Shown here one piece after another: positions 27,274 to 35,661 of a DNA stretch of 60,837 nucleotides; position 1 is the first letter of the stretch, and every line of letters starts with the position of its first letter. Made by a program: the position numbers and the translations under genes. The stretch is from contig JANQZX010000109.1 of assembly GCA_030728245.1 (NCBI GenBank), forward strand, positions 9,037-69,873. The letters are read 5' to 3'. This stretch comes from Saprospiraceae bacterium (GTDB taxonomy: Bacteria > Bacteroidota > Bacteroidia > Chitinophagales > Saprospiraceae). The notes beneath the pieces were generated by a model. It had not been told where the DNA came from and made no database searches. It was given only the letters and a program-made list of their open reading frames with translations.

Positions 27274-30200
27274 TTAGAATCCAATGTTCAATCCAACTAA
27301 CAACGATCTCGATTGTGGGAAAGTTAAGAAATCAGTGCCGGGCGCTGTATTCGTCTCTCCAAACGTACTTACCTCAGGATCGAAACCAGAGTAATTGGTA
27401 AAGGTTAACAAGTTTTGACCAGTAACATAAATTCTTGCACTACGCATTTTAACTTTCTCCAATAATTTTGTTGGGAAAGTATAACCAAAAGTAATGTTCT
27501 TTAAACGCACATAAGAAGCGTCTTCCACAAAACGATCAGAAACTCTTCTGTTGTTATTTGGGTCTCCGAACACAGCTCTCGGCATGGTCGTATTTGTATT
27601 TTCAGGTGTCCAGCGATTTTTAACTGTATTAGCCTGTCCGAATACACTATTCATTCCTTCAGAAAAAGCACGGGTATTGTTGAATACAAAATTACCGATA
27701 CTATACTGGAAAAAGAAGCTTAAATCAAAACCATAAGCCTGAATAGTGTTTGTAACACCACCATAATAATTAGGATTCGCATCACCTAGTATTTCTTGAT
27801 CGTCACTGGTAATAACTCCGTCATTATTTATGTCCTTGAACTGGATATCACCAGGTCTGGTAAGGGTTGATTGATAAACCGCTGTTGAACGTCCTGTCAA
27901 TTCCTTTGCCTTAGCATTCAACGCATCAATCTCTGCCTGTGTTTGGAAAATACCAACCGTTCTGTAACCTCTGAAGGATCCTAGTGCTTCACCCTCAGCT
28001 ACCCAACTGGCAAAACCAGCTGCGAATGGCGTTCCTGCTAATTTAAGAATTTCATTATCGAAAAATGAAATATTAAAGTTCGTTGTCCAAAGTATATTTT
28101 TAGTTTCGACATTAGTTGTTGTTAAACCTATATCAATACCTTTATTGCGAATAGAACCAATATTTTCCTGAATACCAGTGAAACCTGAAGCACCAACTAA
28201 AGGTCTGTTAAGCAACAATTGGTTAGTTGTTCCCTGATAAGCATCAACGGTTAATTCCAGTTTGCTCTCAAATAAAGCAATTTCTAGGCCTAAGTCAAAA
28301 TCTTCGCGTTCTTCCCAGGTAAGATTAGGATTCCCTAACTGAGTAGGCGCTAAACCAGCTCTTTGCAAATAATTTGAACCTGGAGCAATTAAAGCACGGG
28401 ATGCAAAGTTGGCAATATCCTGATTACCTCTTCTACCCCAACTTGCCTTTAACTTAACCTCAGATAATACCTTAGATTTTGGAAAGAACGACTCTTCAGA
28501 AAGTCTCCATGCTGCTGAAGCAGAAGGGAATACACCCCAACGATTATTTGCACCGAAACGGGAAGAACCATCGGCACGGATACTACCAGAAATAAAGTAT
28601 TTTCCAGCCCAGTTCATATTCAACCTGGAGAAATAACTATTAAGTCCCCACGCTGATTTTGAAGAAGTTACGTTCTTTTTTACAGAAGCTGCATTTAACT
28701 CGCGGATAGTTTTTCCAGGGTAATTCTCACCCTCACCATACATTGATTCGAACTGGCTTGTTTGAACAGAGTTTCCTACCAAAGCATCAAAGTTTAGTTT
28801 TCCAAAAGCCTTTCTGTAAGAAAAGTAATTTTCGTTAACCAAATTCAAATCCGATGAAAAACCTTGCTGACCACGTCCATTTACACCTGCTGCCTGAATA
28901 TGACTTGCCGGTGTAAAACGATCATCGCGTAAATTAAGATAATCAACGCTGAAGGAACTTCTAAAAGTCAATCCTTCTAAAATCGTTAATTCACCAAATA
29001 TGTTAGACAATAAACGGTTGGTATAAACATCATAAGTAGGCTCAACCGCATTGGCTACCGGATTTTCAATACTTGCGTTAGCGTCACGACCATACGTTCC
29101 ATCAGCATTCAACACAGGAATATGTGAACCCAACAATAATGCAGTACTCAATACACCGTAAATATTATTATCATTCTGAATACGTGTGTTATGAGAACGG
29201 CTAAATCCTGTACTTACACCAATCTTGAATTTGTCGGTAACTAAGTTGTCTAAATTCATACGGAAGCTGTAACGATCAAATGATGAACCTTTTACAACAC
29301 CTCCCTGATCGAAAACAGAGCCAGAAACAAAGAATTTTGTTCTATCTGTTCCCCCTGAAACGTTTAAATCAGTTTGAGAAATAGGTGCAGATTGAAATAT
29401 TTCATCGAACCAGTTCGTCGTTGGATAAGTACTTGGATCTGCATCCAGATTTCTTAATCCTAATTGACTTGGTTTAATGGTTGCACCGTATCTCGCTTTA
29501 ACACCTTCTTGTAAAAGAGCCACATACTCAGGACCTGTTAAAGGATCTATGGTTTTCCATACTTCCTGGGTTCCACGATATGTGTTTAACGAAATTTGTG
29601 TTTTCTGTTGCTTTCCTCTCTTCGTTGTAATGATTACAACGCCATTACTGGCTCTTGAACCATAAATACTTGCTGCTGCGGCATCTTTTAAAACGTCAAT
29701 AGATTCAATATCCGCAGGATTCAAATCAGCTAACGCGTTAGTTTGTTGTCCACCCACACCTATTTGAGAGTAGTTACCCGTATTAATTGGAATACCGTCC
29801 ACAACATACAACGGTTGGTTACCCGCTGAAATGGAAGACGGTCCCCTCACTCTGATAGATACAGAAGCACCCGGCGTTCCTGAAGCGGAAGTAACCTGTA
29901 CACCAGGAGCCTGACCTTGTAGCGCCTGATCCACACCGGTTACCGGAAGTCGGGCAATGGTTTCCGAAGTAATTTTACTCACAGAGCCCGTTAATTCCTT
30001 CTTGCTTTGGGTTCCGTAACCTACAATAACGATATCTGTCAAATCAATAGCTTCCTGTTCGAGCATCACATTGTAAGTGTTACTCGCCCCAATAGCAATT
30101 TCCTTTGAAGCATAACCTGTGTAACTGATTACCAAGGTGGTGCCATTAGCTGGAATAGAAAAGGAAAATGCCCCAGACACGTCACTTATCGTTCCCGTCG

Positions 30201-30339
30201 AAGTCCCCTTTACCAATACGGAAGCACCTATGAGTGGTTCCTTCTTGTCATCTGTAATTGTGCCGGAAATGGTTCGTTGAGCGATCAACGAGGCCATTGT
30301 CCCAAACCACAAAAACAAAACTAGTACTTGTTTTTTCAT
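27274..30339 (-). CDS. susC: SusC/RagA family TonB-linked outer-membrane transporter
   Basis: A 1021-residue TonB-dependent transporter. A signal peptide (MKKQVLVLFLWFGTMASLIAQ) is followed by a CarboxypepD_reg-like domain with GTITDDKKEPLIGASVLVKG. Both SusC signatures are present: DIVIVGYGTQSKKELTGSV and SIDVLKDAAAASIYGSRAS. The beta-barrel ends in SLLVGLNIGF. It works with the SusD lipoprotein downstream to import an oligosaccharide or peptide. The long frame opens at TTG 30381; ATG 30339 starts exactly at the signal peptide and is preferred. A -7-like TACATTTA lies at 30415-30422. No ECF sigma/anti-sigma pair or hybrid two-component gene is adjacent, so regulation is unclear. Confidence 0.95.
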   Translation of the reverse strand: MKKQVLVLFLWFGTMASLIAQRTISGTITDDKKEPLIGASVLVKGTSTGTISDVSGAFSFSIPANGTTLVISYTGYASKEIAIGASNTYNVMLEQEAIDLTDIVIVGYGTQSKKELTGSVSKITSETIARLPVTGVDQALQGQAPGVQVTSASGTPGASVSIRVRGPSSISAGNQPLYVVDGIPINTGNYSQIGVGGQQTNALADLNPADIESIDVLKDAAAASIYGSRASNGVVIITTKRGKQQKTQISLNTYRGTQEVWKTIDPLTGPEYVALLQEGVKARYGATIKPSQLGLRNLDADPSTYPTTNWFDEIFQSAPISQTDLNVSGGTDRTKFFVSGSVFDQGGVVKGSSFDRYSFRMNLDNLVTDKFKIGVSTGFSRSHNTRIQNDNNIYGVLSTALLLGSHIPVLNADGTYGRDANASIENPVANAVEPTYDVYTNRLLSNIFGELTILEGLTFRSSFSVDYLNLRDDRFTPASHIQAAGVNGRGQQGFSSDLNLVNENYFSYRKAFGKLNFDALVGNSVQTSQFESMYGEGENYPGKTIRELNAASVKKNVTSSKSAWGLNSYFSRLNMNWAGKYFISGSIRADGSSRFGANNRWGVFPSASAAWRLSEESFFPKSKVLSEVKLKASWGRRGNQDIANFASRALIAPGSNYLQRAGLAPTQLGNPNLTWEEREDFDLGLEIALFESKLELTVDAYQGTTNQLLLNRPLVGASGFTGIQENIGSIRNKGIDIGLTTTNVETKNILWTTNFNISFFDNEILKLAGTPFAAGFASWVAEGEALGSFRGYRTVGIFQTQAEIDALNAKAKELTGRSTAVYQSTLTRPGDIQFKDINNDGVITSDDQEILGDANPNYYGGVTNTIQAYGFDLSFFFQYSIGNFVFNNTRAFSEGMNSVFGQANTVKNRWTPENTNTTMPRAVFGDPNNNRRVSDRFVEDASYVRLKNITFGYTFPTKLLEKVKMRSARIYVTGQNLLTFTNYSGFDPEVSTFGETNTAPGTDFLTFPQSRSLLVGLNIGF

Positions 30340-30414
30340 TTGTGAAAATTTAAGTTTAAAAAAAGTATTGCTATTAATCAATTATTAAGTCCTTTTTTGA
30401 CTTTTTGTTCAATT

Positions 30415-30422
30415 TAAATGTA
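30415..30422 (-). promoter_or_regulatory. Candidate -7 element for susC-susD
   Basis: On the minus strand the bases read TACATTTA, one mismatch from TAnnTTTG, 76 bases upstream of ATG 30339. No -33 box was found, so this is a weak call. Confidence 0.3.
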
Positions 30423-30470
30423 ATTATATCACTTTTAATATTCTTAGTCGAAAAAACTTGTTTATCTGTC

Positions 30471-30478
30471 TATATTTG
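30471..30478 (+). promoter_or_regulatory. Candidate -7 element for the O-methyltransferase operon
   Basis: TATATTTG matches TAnnTTTG exactly but lies 122 bases upstream of ATG 30600. A second, one-mismatch site (TACATTTC, 30580-30587) is closer to the gene. Either could be used. Confidence 0.35.
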
Positions 30479-30599
30479 TTTAGCATATTTTTTATTAATT
30501 TTTCTCATCTACTTTAATCTTTAGTTAAGAAATTATTTAAAAAATATCAACAAATCCTGGTCAAGTGAAGTATTAAATTTACATTTCTAATTCCCTTTT

Positions 30600-31235
30600 A
30601 TGGATAAAATTTATCACGATTTAAATGAATATGCGGCAATGCATTCTTCAAAATCATCCGAACTATTGTACCAACTCGAAAGAGAAACGCACTTGAGGAC
30701 TTTGGCTCCAGTTATGCTTAGTGGTTCCCTCCAGGGTCAATTTTTAAGGCTTTTAAGTCTTTTGGTTAAACCTGAATTTATCCTGGAAATTGGTACTTTC
30801 ACAGGCTATGGTTCTCTTTGTCTGGCTGAAGGCCTTACCCAAACAGGTCAACTTCATACCATAGAACCTAATGCGGAAGTACTTTTTATTGCTGAAAAAT
30901 ATTTTAACCTTTCCCCATTTAAACATCAGATTTTTACCCATCTCGGGAAAGCTGAAAATGTAATTCCAAATTTATCCATTCCCTTTTTTGATTTGATTTA
31001 CCTCGATGGCGGAAAAAGGGATTATGCTATGCACTTCGACCTTATTATAGACAAGGTTAAGCCTGGTGGATTAATTCTCGCTGACAATGTCCTTTGGAGT
31101 GGGAAAGTGCTCGATCCTAAAGATGAAGATTCCCAAATCATTCATACCTTTAACACTAAAATTTTAGAAGACTCCAGAGTTGAAAATTTATTGTTACCCA
31201 TTAGAGATGGATTAATGGTCATACGCAGGACCTAG
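30600..31235 (+). CDS. SAM-dependent O-methyltransferase, COMT/CCoAOMT type
   Basis: The 211-residue class I methyltransferase has the SAM-binding motif EIGTFTGYGSLCLAEGL, an acidic loop HTIEPN, and the metal/catalytic block FFDLIYLDGGKRDYAMHFDL followed by KPGGLILADNVLWSGKV. The family methylates catechols, caffeoyl-CoA or related hydroxyls using a divalent metal. The usual IDADKxNY is LDGGKRDY here, a common Bacteroidota variant. It is the first of four closely spaced plus-strand genes, 18 bases before the epimerase. The natural acceptor is unknown. Confidence 0.9.
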   Translation: MDKIYHDLNEYAAMHSSKSSELLYQLERETHLRTLAPVMLSGSLQGQFLRLLSLLVKPEFILEIGTFTGYGSLCLAEGLTQTGQLHTIEPNAEVLFIAEKYFNLSPFKHQIFTHLGKAENVIPNLSIPFFDLIYLDGGKRDYAMHFDLIIDKVKPGGLILADNVLWSGKVLDPKDEDSQIIHTFNTKILEDSRVENLLLPIRDGLMVIRRT

Positions 31236-31253
31236 TATTTTAAAATATATATT

Positions 31254-31655
31254 ATGAAACTAGAGCATATCGGTATCGCCGTGAAAGATCTTCAACAGGC
31301 CAATTTGTGTTATGAAAAATTATTGGGTATAGCGCCCTATAAAATGGAATCTGTGACTTCGGAAGGTGTCAACACTTCTTTCTTTCAAACAGGTGATTCT
31401 AAACTTGAACTACTGGAGTCCTCCCATTTTCTCAGCCCAATCGCACGATTTATCGATAAAAAAGGGGAAGGCATTCATCATATCGCTTTTGAAGTGCCTG
31501 ACATTTATTCCGAAATACAACGCCTGAAAAAGGAGGGATTCGAATTTATAAATGAAAATCCTAAGCAAGGTGCCGATAATAAACTGGTTTGCTTTGTCTA
31601 TCCAAAAAATGCTCATGGCGTGTTAATTGAATTATGTCAAACTATTAAAGACTAA
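31254..31655 (+). CDS. mce: Methylmalonyl-CoA epimerase
   Basis: A 133-residue vicinal-oxygen-chelate enzyme that interconverts (R)- and (S)-methylmalonyl-CoA between propionyl-CoA or succinyl-CoA metabolism and methylmalonyl-CoA mutase. MKLEHIGIAVKDL gives metal ligand H5, GEGIHHIAFEV the histidine pair H75/H76, and GVLIELCQ the terminal ligand E126. The length and full motif order match the family. The mutase genes are not nearby. It sits between the methyltransferase (18-base gap) and the TauE-like permease (2-base gap), so co-transcription is likely even though the functions seem unrelated. Confidence 0.93.
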   Translation: MKLEHIGIAVKDLQQANLCYEKLLGIAPYKMESVTSEGVNTSFFQTGDSKLELLESSHFLSPIARFIDKKGEGIHHIAFEVPDIYSEIQRLKKEGFEFINENPKQGADNKLVCFVYPKNAHGVLIELCQTIKD

Positions 31656-31657
31656 TT

Positions 31658-32431
31658 ATGGATGTATTTCAATATGCTATTATTATAATAGGAGGAATTC
31701 TGGCAGGTATTATTAATACTTTAGCTGGAAATGGTTCAGCCATTACATTAACCATTTTAAGTGAAATGATGGGACTGCCAGGCAATATTGCTAATGCAAC
31801 CAATAGAATAGGTATCGTGGGGCAGAGTTTTACCAGTTTTACCGTTTTTCAAAGAAAAGGGTTGGTGGACTTTAGCAGAACCTGGCATTATTTAATCCTC
31901 ATGATTTTAGGGTCTCTCGGGGGAGTTTGGCTAGCATTAATGATTAGCAATGAGGCTTTTATTGAGGTTTTTAGGTTTTTAATGGTATTCATGCTCATTG
32001 TTATTTTAATTAAACCAGAAAGATGGCTGCGAGAAACTGATATCCACCATAAACCCTCCTTATGGATTTCTATTCCCGTTGCTTTGTTGATAGGTTTCTA
32101 TGGTGGTTTTATTCAAATGGGTATGGGTATTTTCTTCCTCATTATCATGGTACTGGGTGCTAAATTTAGTATCGCCGATGCTAATGTTTTGAAAATTGCT
32201 GGCGTAGGTATTTATACTTTTATCGCTTTGGCCATTTTTGCCTTTATGGGAATTGTCGATTGGGAAGCAGGTATCATCATAGCGATTGCACAGACGATTG
32301 GCGGATATCTAGGCGCCATATTTGCTTCAAACCATCCAAATGCCAATAAATGGGCGCATCGATTGTTGATTGCTATGGTCATTATATCTATCATACAGTT
32401 ATTTGACCTTACAAAATGGATTTTCATCTAA
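31658..32431 (+). CDS. TauE/SafE family membrane transporter
   Basis: The 257-residue protein has about eight hydrophobic helices and the two-fold layout of the TauE/SafE (DUF81) family. The first half begins IIIGGILAGIINTLAGNGSAITL, and the second half repeats the pattern with VALLIGFYGGFIQMGMGIFF. Family members export sulfite, sulfoacetate or other organic anions. The substrate here is unknown. It starts 2 bases after the epimerase stop. A gene for a small outer-membrane protein follows after 60 bases. Confidence 0.88.
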   Translation: MDVFQYAIIIIGGILAGIINTLAGNGSAITLTILSEMMGLPGNIANATNRIGIVGQSFTSFTVFQRKGLVDFSRTWHYLILMILGSLGGVWLALMISNEAFIEVFRFLMVFMLIVILIKPERWLRETDIHHKPSLWISIPVALLIGFYGGFIQMGMGIFFLIIMVLGAKFSIADANVLKIAGVGIYTFIALAIFAFMGIVDWEAGIIIAIAQTIGGYLGAIFASNHPNANKWAHRLLIAMVIISIIQLFDLTKWIFI

Positions 32432-32491
32432 TTTTTTTAATAGTAATGCAACCTCTCACTAAATTTACAGTCTTTACTAAAAAATTTATTT

Positions 32492-33085
32492 ATGAAAAAA
32501 AATTTCATTCTATTAGCCTTAGTCTTCGTTGCACTGGCTTTAAACGCACAGAAAACAGAGAGTTTATTTGGTAAGAGAAATTTCAAATTTACAGGAATCT
32601 GGGGTGGAAGAACCATGCATTTCGGCCTGCCCAGTGAAAGACAGTTTTATTTAAGAGGAGGAGAAATAGGCTTTGAATTCGATAAAAATTTTATTCTCGG
32701 ATGGTCCTGGCAAAAATCTAAAGAACCCATTGTTCCTATAAACAATCAAGCTGCATTTAATTTTAAAAATAGAGGTATTTTTATGAGCTATGTGCCTGGT
32801 TCACACAAAGTAATACATCCTCGATTCAACTTTTCAGCAGGAAGTAGTTTAGCAACAACGGTAGATAAAATAAAAGAACGCGGTATAAATTTTTCTCCAT
32901 CTATAGGAATAGAGGCCAATATACTTTCCTGGTTAAAAGTAGGTGCTGAAGGAGGCTATCGCATTCATAGTGATTTCAGAACCCCTGCCTTACTTCAAAA
33001 CTCATTATCAGGTTCTTTTTTCCAAATACAAGTAAGATATGGTGCCAGCTGGAATAAGTTTAATAATCGTAATCGCTGGGATTAA
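32492..33085 (+). CDS. Putative outer-membrane beta-barrel protein
   Basis: I do not recognise a named family. The 197-residue product has a clear signal peptide (MKKNFILLALVFVALALNAQ). It then shows amphipathic strands rich in Gly and aromatics (FKFTGIWGGRTMHFGL, QFYLRGGEIGFEF, GVGAEGGYRI-like spacing), typical of an eight-stranded barrel. The C-terminal aromatic is followed by a short Asn/Arg tail (NKFNNRNRWD). It is the last gene of the operon-like run beginning at 30600. A perfect 18-bp hairpin follows 19 bases after the stop. Confidence 0.75.
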   Translation: MKKNFILLALVFVALALNAQKTESLFGKRNFKFTGIWGGRTMHFGLPSERQFYLRGGEIGFEFDKNFILGWSWQKSKEPIVPINNQAAFNFKNRGIFMSYVPGSHKVIHPRFNFSAGSSLATTVDKIKERGINFSPSIGIEANILSWLKVGAEGGYRIHSDFRTPALLQNSLSGSFFQIQVRYGASWNKFNNRNRWD

Positions 33086-33104
33086 AACCTACCTGGATTA
33101 TCAT

Positions 33105-33149
33105 TTTATCGAATGAAAAGTATCCGATAGTTACTTTTCATTCGATAAA
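33105..33149. terminator. Bidirectional terminator with perfect 18-bp stem
   Basis: The arms 33105-33122 (starting TTTATCGAATG) and 33132-33149 (starting TACTTTTCATT) are exact reverse complements with a 9-base loop. The structure sits between two convergent genes. There is no long T-run, but the stem is unusually long. Confidence 0.8.
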
Positions 33150-33155
33150 TATAAA

Positions 33156-34043
33156 TTACTTTCCTGTAAAATGCTTAAGCATAATTATTTCTTGCGCGAT
33201 GAGTTTTCTTGTAAATCCCCTTGGTAAATCCTTTTTAGTTAATCCACCTAAATAAGTTCTATCCAATTTTACCACTTCATAACCAAGGTGTTCAAATAAT
33301 CTTCTAATAATTCTATTCCGACCAACATGAATAGCGATACTAACTTCTTTAAATGACCCTTCGGTTATAAAATGCAATGCATCAACGGGAACGGGCCCAT
33401 CTTCAAGAACAACCCCTTTTTGTATTTTCTCCACATCTGCTCCTGAAAGAGATTTATCCAGTGTAACTTGATAAACTTTCTTCATTTTATACCCTGGATG
33501 GGTCATTTTCAATGCCAAATCACCATCATTGGTTAACAAAAGCAGGCCCGTGGTCTCCCTGTCCAAACGCCCAACAGGAAATACCCTGGTCTTACCTTTG
33601 TCGGGAAGAATATCCAGGACCGTTTTTCGTCCTTTTTCGTCTTGCGCTGTAGTGATTACCCCTTTGGGTTTGTTCATTAAATAATATACTCTTTCTTCCT
33701 GGGGAAAAACCGATTTACCCTTAAAGCAAACCTTATCCTTGGCTTTAATAAGTAAAAAAGGTTCAATAACTTTCTGATCATTAACAGTTACAAAGCCCTC
33801 TTTTACATAATCGGCTGCCTGTCTGCGGGAACAAATACCACAATGGGCAATAAATTTATTCAGGCGCATTCCATCGCCTTCTAACTCTGTATTGCGATTA
33901 TTATTCATCAACTCCTCCTTATCTGGTTCAGCCTTTCGTCGGGGAGCTACATCAAATTGTTTTTTAGGATTAGTAGGCCTGCCGTAAGGAGGCTTATTCG
34001 GCCTAAGTTTAGGTCGTGATTTTCTATCATCAGAATACGCCAT
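33156..34043 (-). CDS. rluB: RsuA/RluB-family rRNA pseudouridine synthase
   Basis: The 295-residue enzyme converts a uridine in rRNA to pseudouridine. A basic, probably disordered N-terminus (residues 1-55, rich in Arg, Lys and Pro) precedes an S4 RNA-binding domain (MRLNKFIAHCGICSRRQAADYV). The catalytic domain follows, with the active aspartate in FPVGRLDRETTGLLLLTNDGD, and then GRNRIIRRLFEHLGYEV. The family is clear; RluB versus RsuA/RluF specificity is not proven. The extended charged N-terminus is typical of Bacteroidota members. It starts 31 bases after dnaB and is probably co-transcribed with it. Confidence 0.9.
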   Translation of the reverse strand: MAYSDDRKSRPKLRPNKPPYGRPTNPKKQFDVAPRRKAEPDKEELMNNNRNTELEGDGMRLNKFIAHCGICSRRQAADYVKEGFVTVNDQKVIEPFLLIKAKDKVCFKGKSVFPQEERVYYLMNKPKGVITTAQDEKGRKTVLDILPDKGKTRVFPVGRLDRETTGLLLLTNDGDLALKMTHPGYKMKKVYQVTLDKSLSGADVEKIQKGVVLEDGPVPVDALHFITEGSFKEVSIAIHVGRNRIIRRLFEHLGYEVVKLDRTYLGGLTKKDLPRGFTRKLIAQEIIMLKHFTGK

Positions 34044-34074
34044 ATCTATGTATTTGTTTGAATTTTATAATGAA

Positions 34075-35610
34075 TTAGAAGGGAATATCCTCGTCTTCAT
34101 TCATTTTTGAGGGACGGGTAATAATTTGGGAGAAAGGATTATCAAAGACATCATTTGGAAGACTTCCCATATCAAAATTTTCTAAATTTGAGAACCTTGC
34201 AAATTGCTCTGTAAACTTAAGTCTGACCGTATCTGTGGCACCATTTCTATGCTTAGCAATGATGACTTCTGCTACGCCTTTCAGAGGCATTCCATTTTCA
34301 TCTTCCGTAATTTGGTAATATTCAGGTCTATATATAAACCCAACGATATCAGCATCTTGTTCAATCGATCCAGATTCCCTTAAGTCTGAAAGCTGCGGCC
34401 TTTTGGGACCACCTCTACTTTCCACGGCACGACTTAGCTGAGATAGCGCAATGACGGGCACTTTAAGTTCTTTTGCCAAGCCCTTAAGTGCTCTGGAAAT
34501 AGCACTTACCTCTTGTTCACGATTACCCATTCTATTATTTTCGCTACTACCCTTCATAAGTTGCAAATAATCAATCACAATCAACTGTATATCGTATTGC
34601 AATTTCATACGTCGGCACTTAGCTCGGAGTTCAAAAATATCAATACCCGATGTATCATCAAAATAAATGGGTGCATCACCTATTCTTTCTATGGCACCGT
34701 GTAAATGCTTCCATTCGTCTTCTGACAATTTCCCTGTTCTCATTTTCGTTAGGGGGATCTCAGCATCCATGGAAATCAATCGTTGAGCTAATTGGACTGC
34801 GGACATTTCCAAAGAAAAAAAAGCAACGCCCATTTTAAAATCTACCGCAGCATTTTTTGCAATAGAAAGCACGAAAGAGGTTTTTCCCATACCCGGCCTT
34901 GCCGCCAGGATAATTAAATCGGAAGATTGCCAACCATTTGTCAGTCTATCCAAGGCACTAAATCCAGAAGGAATACCACTTAAACCTTCCTCTACGTCCT
35001 TTAAGTCTTCAATCTGTTTTAATGCTTTGGCCGCAAGAGAACTCATTGACTCAATGGACCTACTCATATTCTTTTCAGCAATACTAAATAATCCCTTTTC
35101 AGCAGTGTCTAATAATTCAAAAACATCTGTGCTATCTTCGTAAGCATCTTTTATAATAATATTGGAAACCCTAATAAGTTCTCTTTGAATAAATTTTTGC
35201 GCTACTATTCTTGCATGGAACTCTAAATTGGCAGAAGAAGCTACCTTGTTGGTTAGTTCAACCAGATAATATGCGCCACCAATCGCCTCAAGTTCTCCAG
35301 ACTTTTTTAACTCCTCTGAAACGGTAAGCATATCAATAGGTTGCGATTTTTCAAAAAGCCGCAACATTGCTTTGAAAATAAGTTTATGAGCATCGAGATA
35401 AAAAGAATCTGAGACAAGAATATCTAATACAACATTAATAGCTTCTTTTTCTAACAAAATAGCCCCTAAACTAGCCTCTTCTAAAGGTAAGGCCTGCGGT
35501 GGTTTTCTTCCATAAACGAATGTAGATACTTCCTCGTTTCTTTTTTTAGAAGAGGATTTACCTACATTCGTCAATGATAACTTAGGGGCAAAGCCCTTAT
35601 CTTCTGCCAT
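34075..35610 (-). CDS. dnaB: Replicative DNA helicase
   Basis: DnaB is the hexameric 5'-3' helicase of the replication fork. The 511-residue protein has the N-terminal primase-interacting domain (PLEEASLGAILLEKEAINVV, about residues 40-150). A linker leads to the RecA-like ATPase with Walker A AARPGMGKTS (about 232-241), the Walker B strand IQLIVIDYLQLM and arginine/DNA motifs near SQLSRAVESRGG and LRESGSIEQDAD. A short acidic tail (MNEDEDIPF) ends it. No intein is present, although this gene is a frequent intein site. A full promoter (TTG and TACCTTTG) lies just upstream. Confidence 0.97.
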   Translation of the reverse strand: MAEDKGFAPKLSLTNVGKSSSKKRNEEVSTFVYGRKPPQALPLEEASLGAILLEKEAINVVLDILVSDSFYLDAHKLIFKAMLRLFEKSQPIDMLTVSEELKKSGELEAIGGAYYLVELTNKVASSANLEFHARIVAQKFIQRELIRVSNIIIKDAYEDSTDVFELLDTAEKGLFSIAEKNMSRSIESMSSLAAKALKQIEDLKDVEEGLSGIPSGFSALDRLTNGWQSSDLIILAARPGMGKTSFVLSIAKNAAVDFKMGVAFFSLEMSAVQLAQRLISMDAEIPLTKMRTGKLSEDEWKHLHGAIERIGDAPIYFDDTSGIDIFELRAKCRRMKLQYDIQLIVIDYLQLMKGSSENNRMGNREQEVSAISRALKGLAKELKVPVIALSQLSRAVESRGGPKRPQLSDLRESGSIEQDADIVGFIYRPEYYQITEDENGMPLKGVAEVIIAKHRNGATDTVRLKFTEQFARFSNLENFDMGSLPNDVFDNPFSQIITRPSKMNEDEDIPF

Positions 35611-35629
35611 AATGATATACCGATTTTTA

Positions 35630-35661
35630 CAAAGGTATATTTATTTCCTCATCATTTACAA
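35630..35661 (-). promoter_or_regulatory. dnaB promoter
   Basis: On the minus strand, TTG at 35659-35661 and TACCTTTG at 35630-35637 are separated by 21 bases, matching the Bacteroidota sigma consensus with correct spacing. The -7 box ends 19 bases before ATG 35610. The promoter overlaps the 3' end of the upstream isomerase gene. Confidence 0.75.

Noticed and set aside
30458-30478. Full promoter TTG...TATATTTG for the O-methyltransferase
   Set aside because: The TTG is only 10 bases from the -7 box, so only the -7 element is listed.
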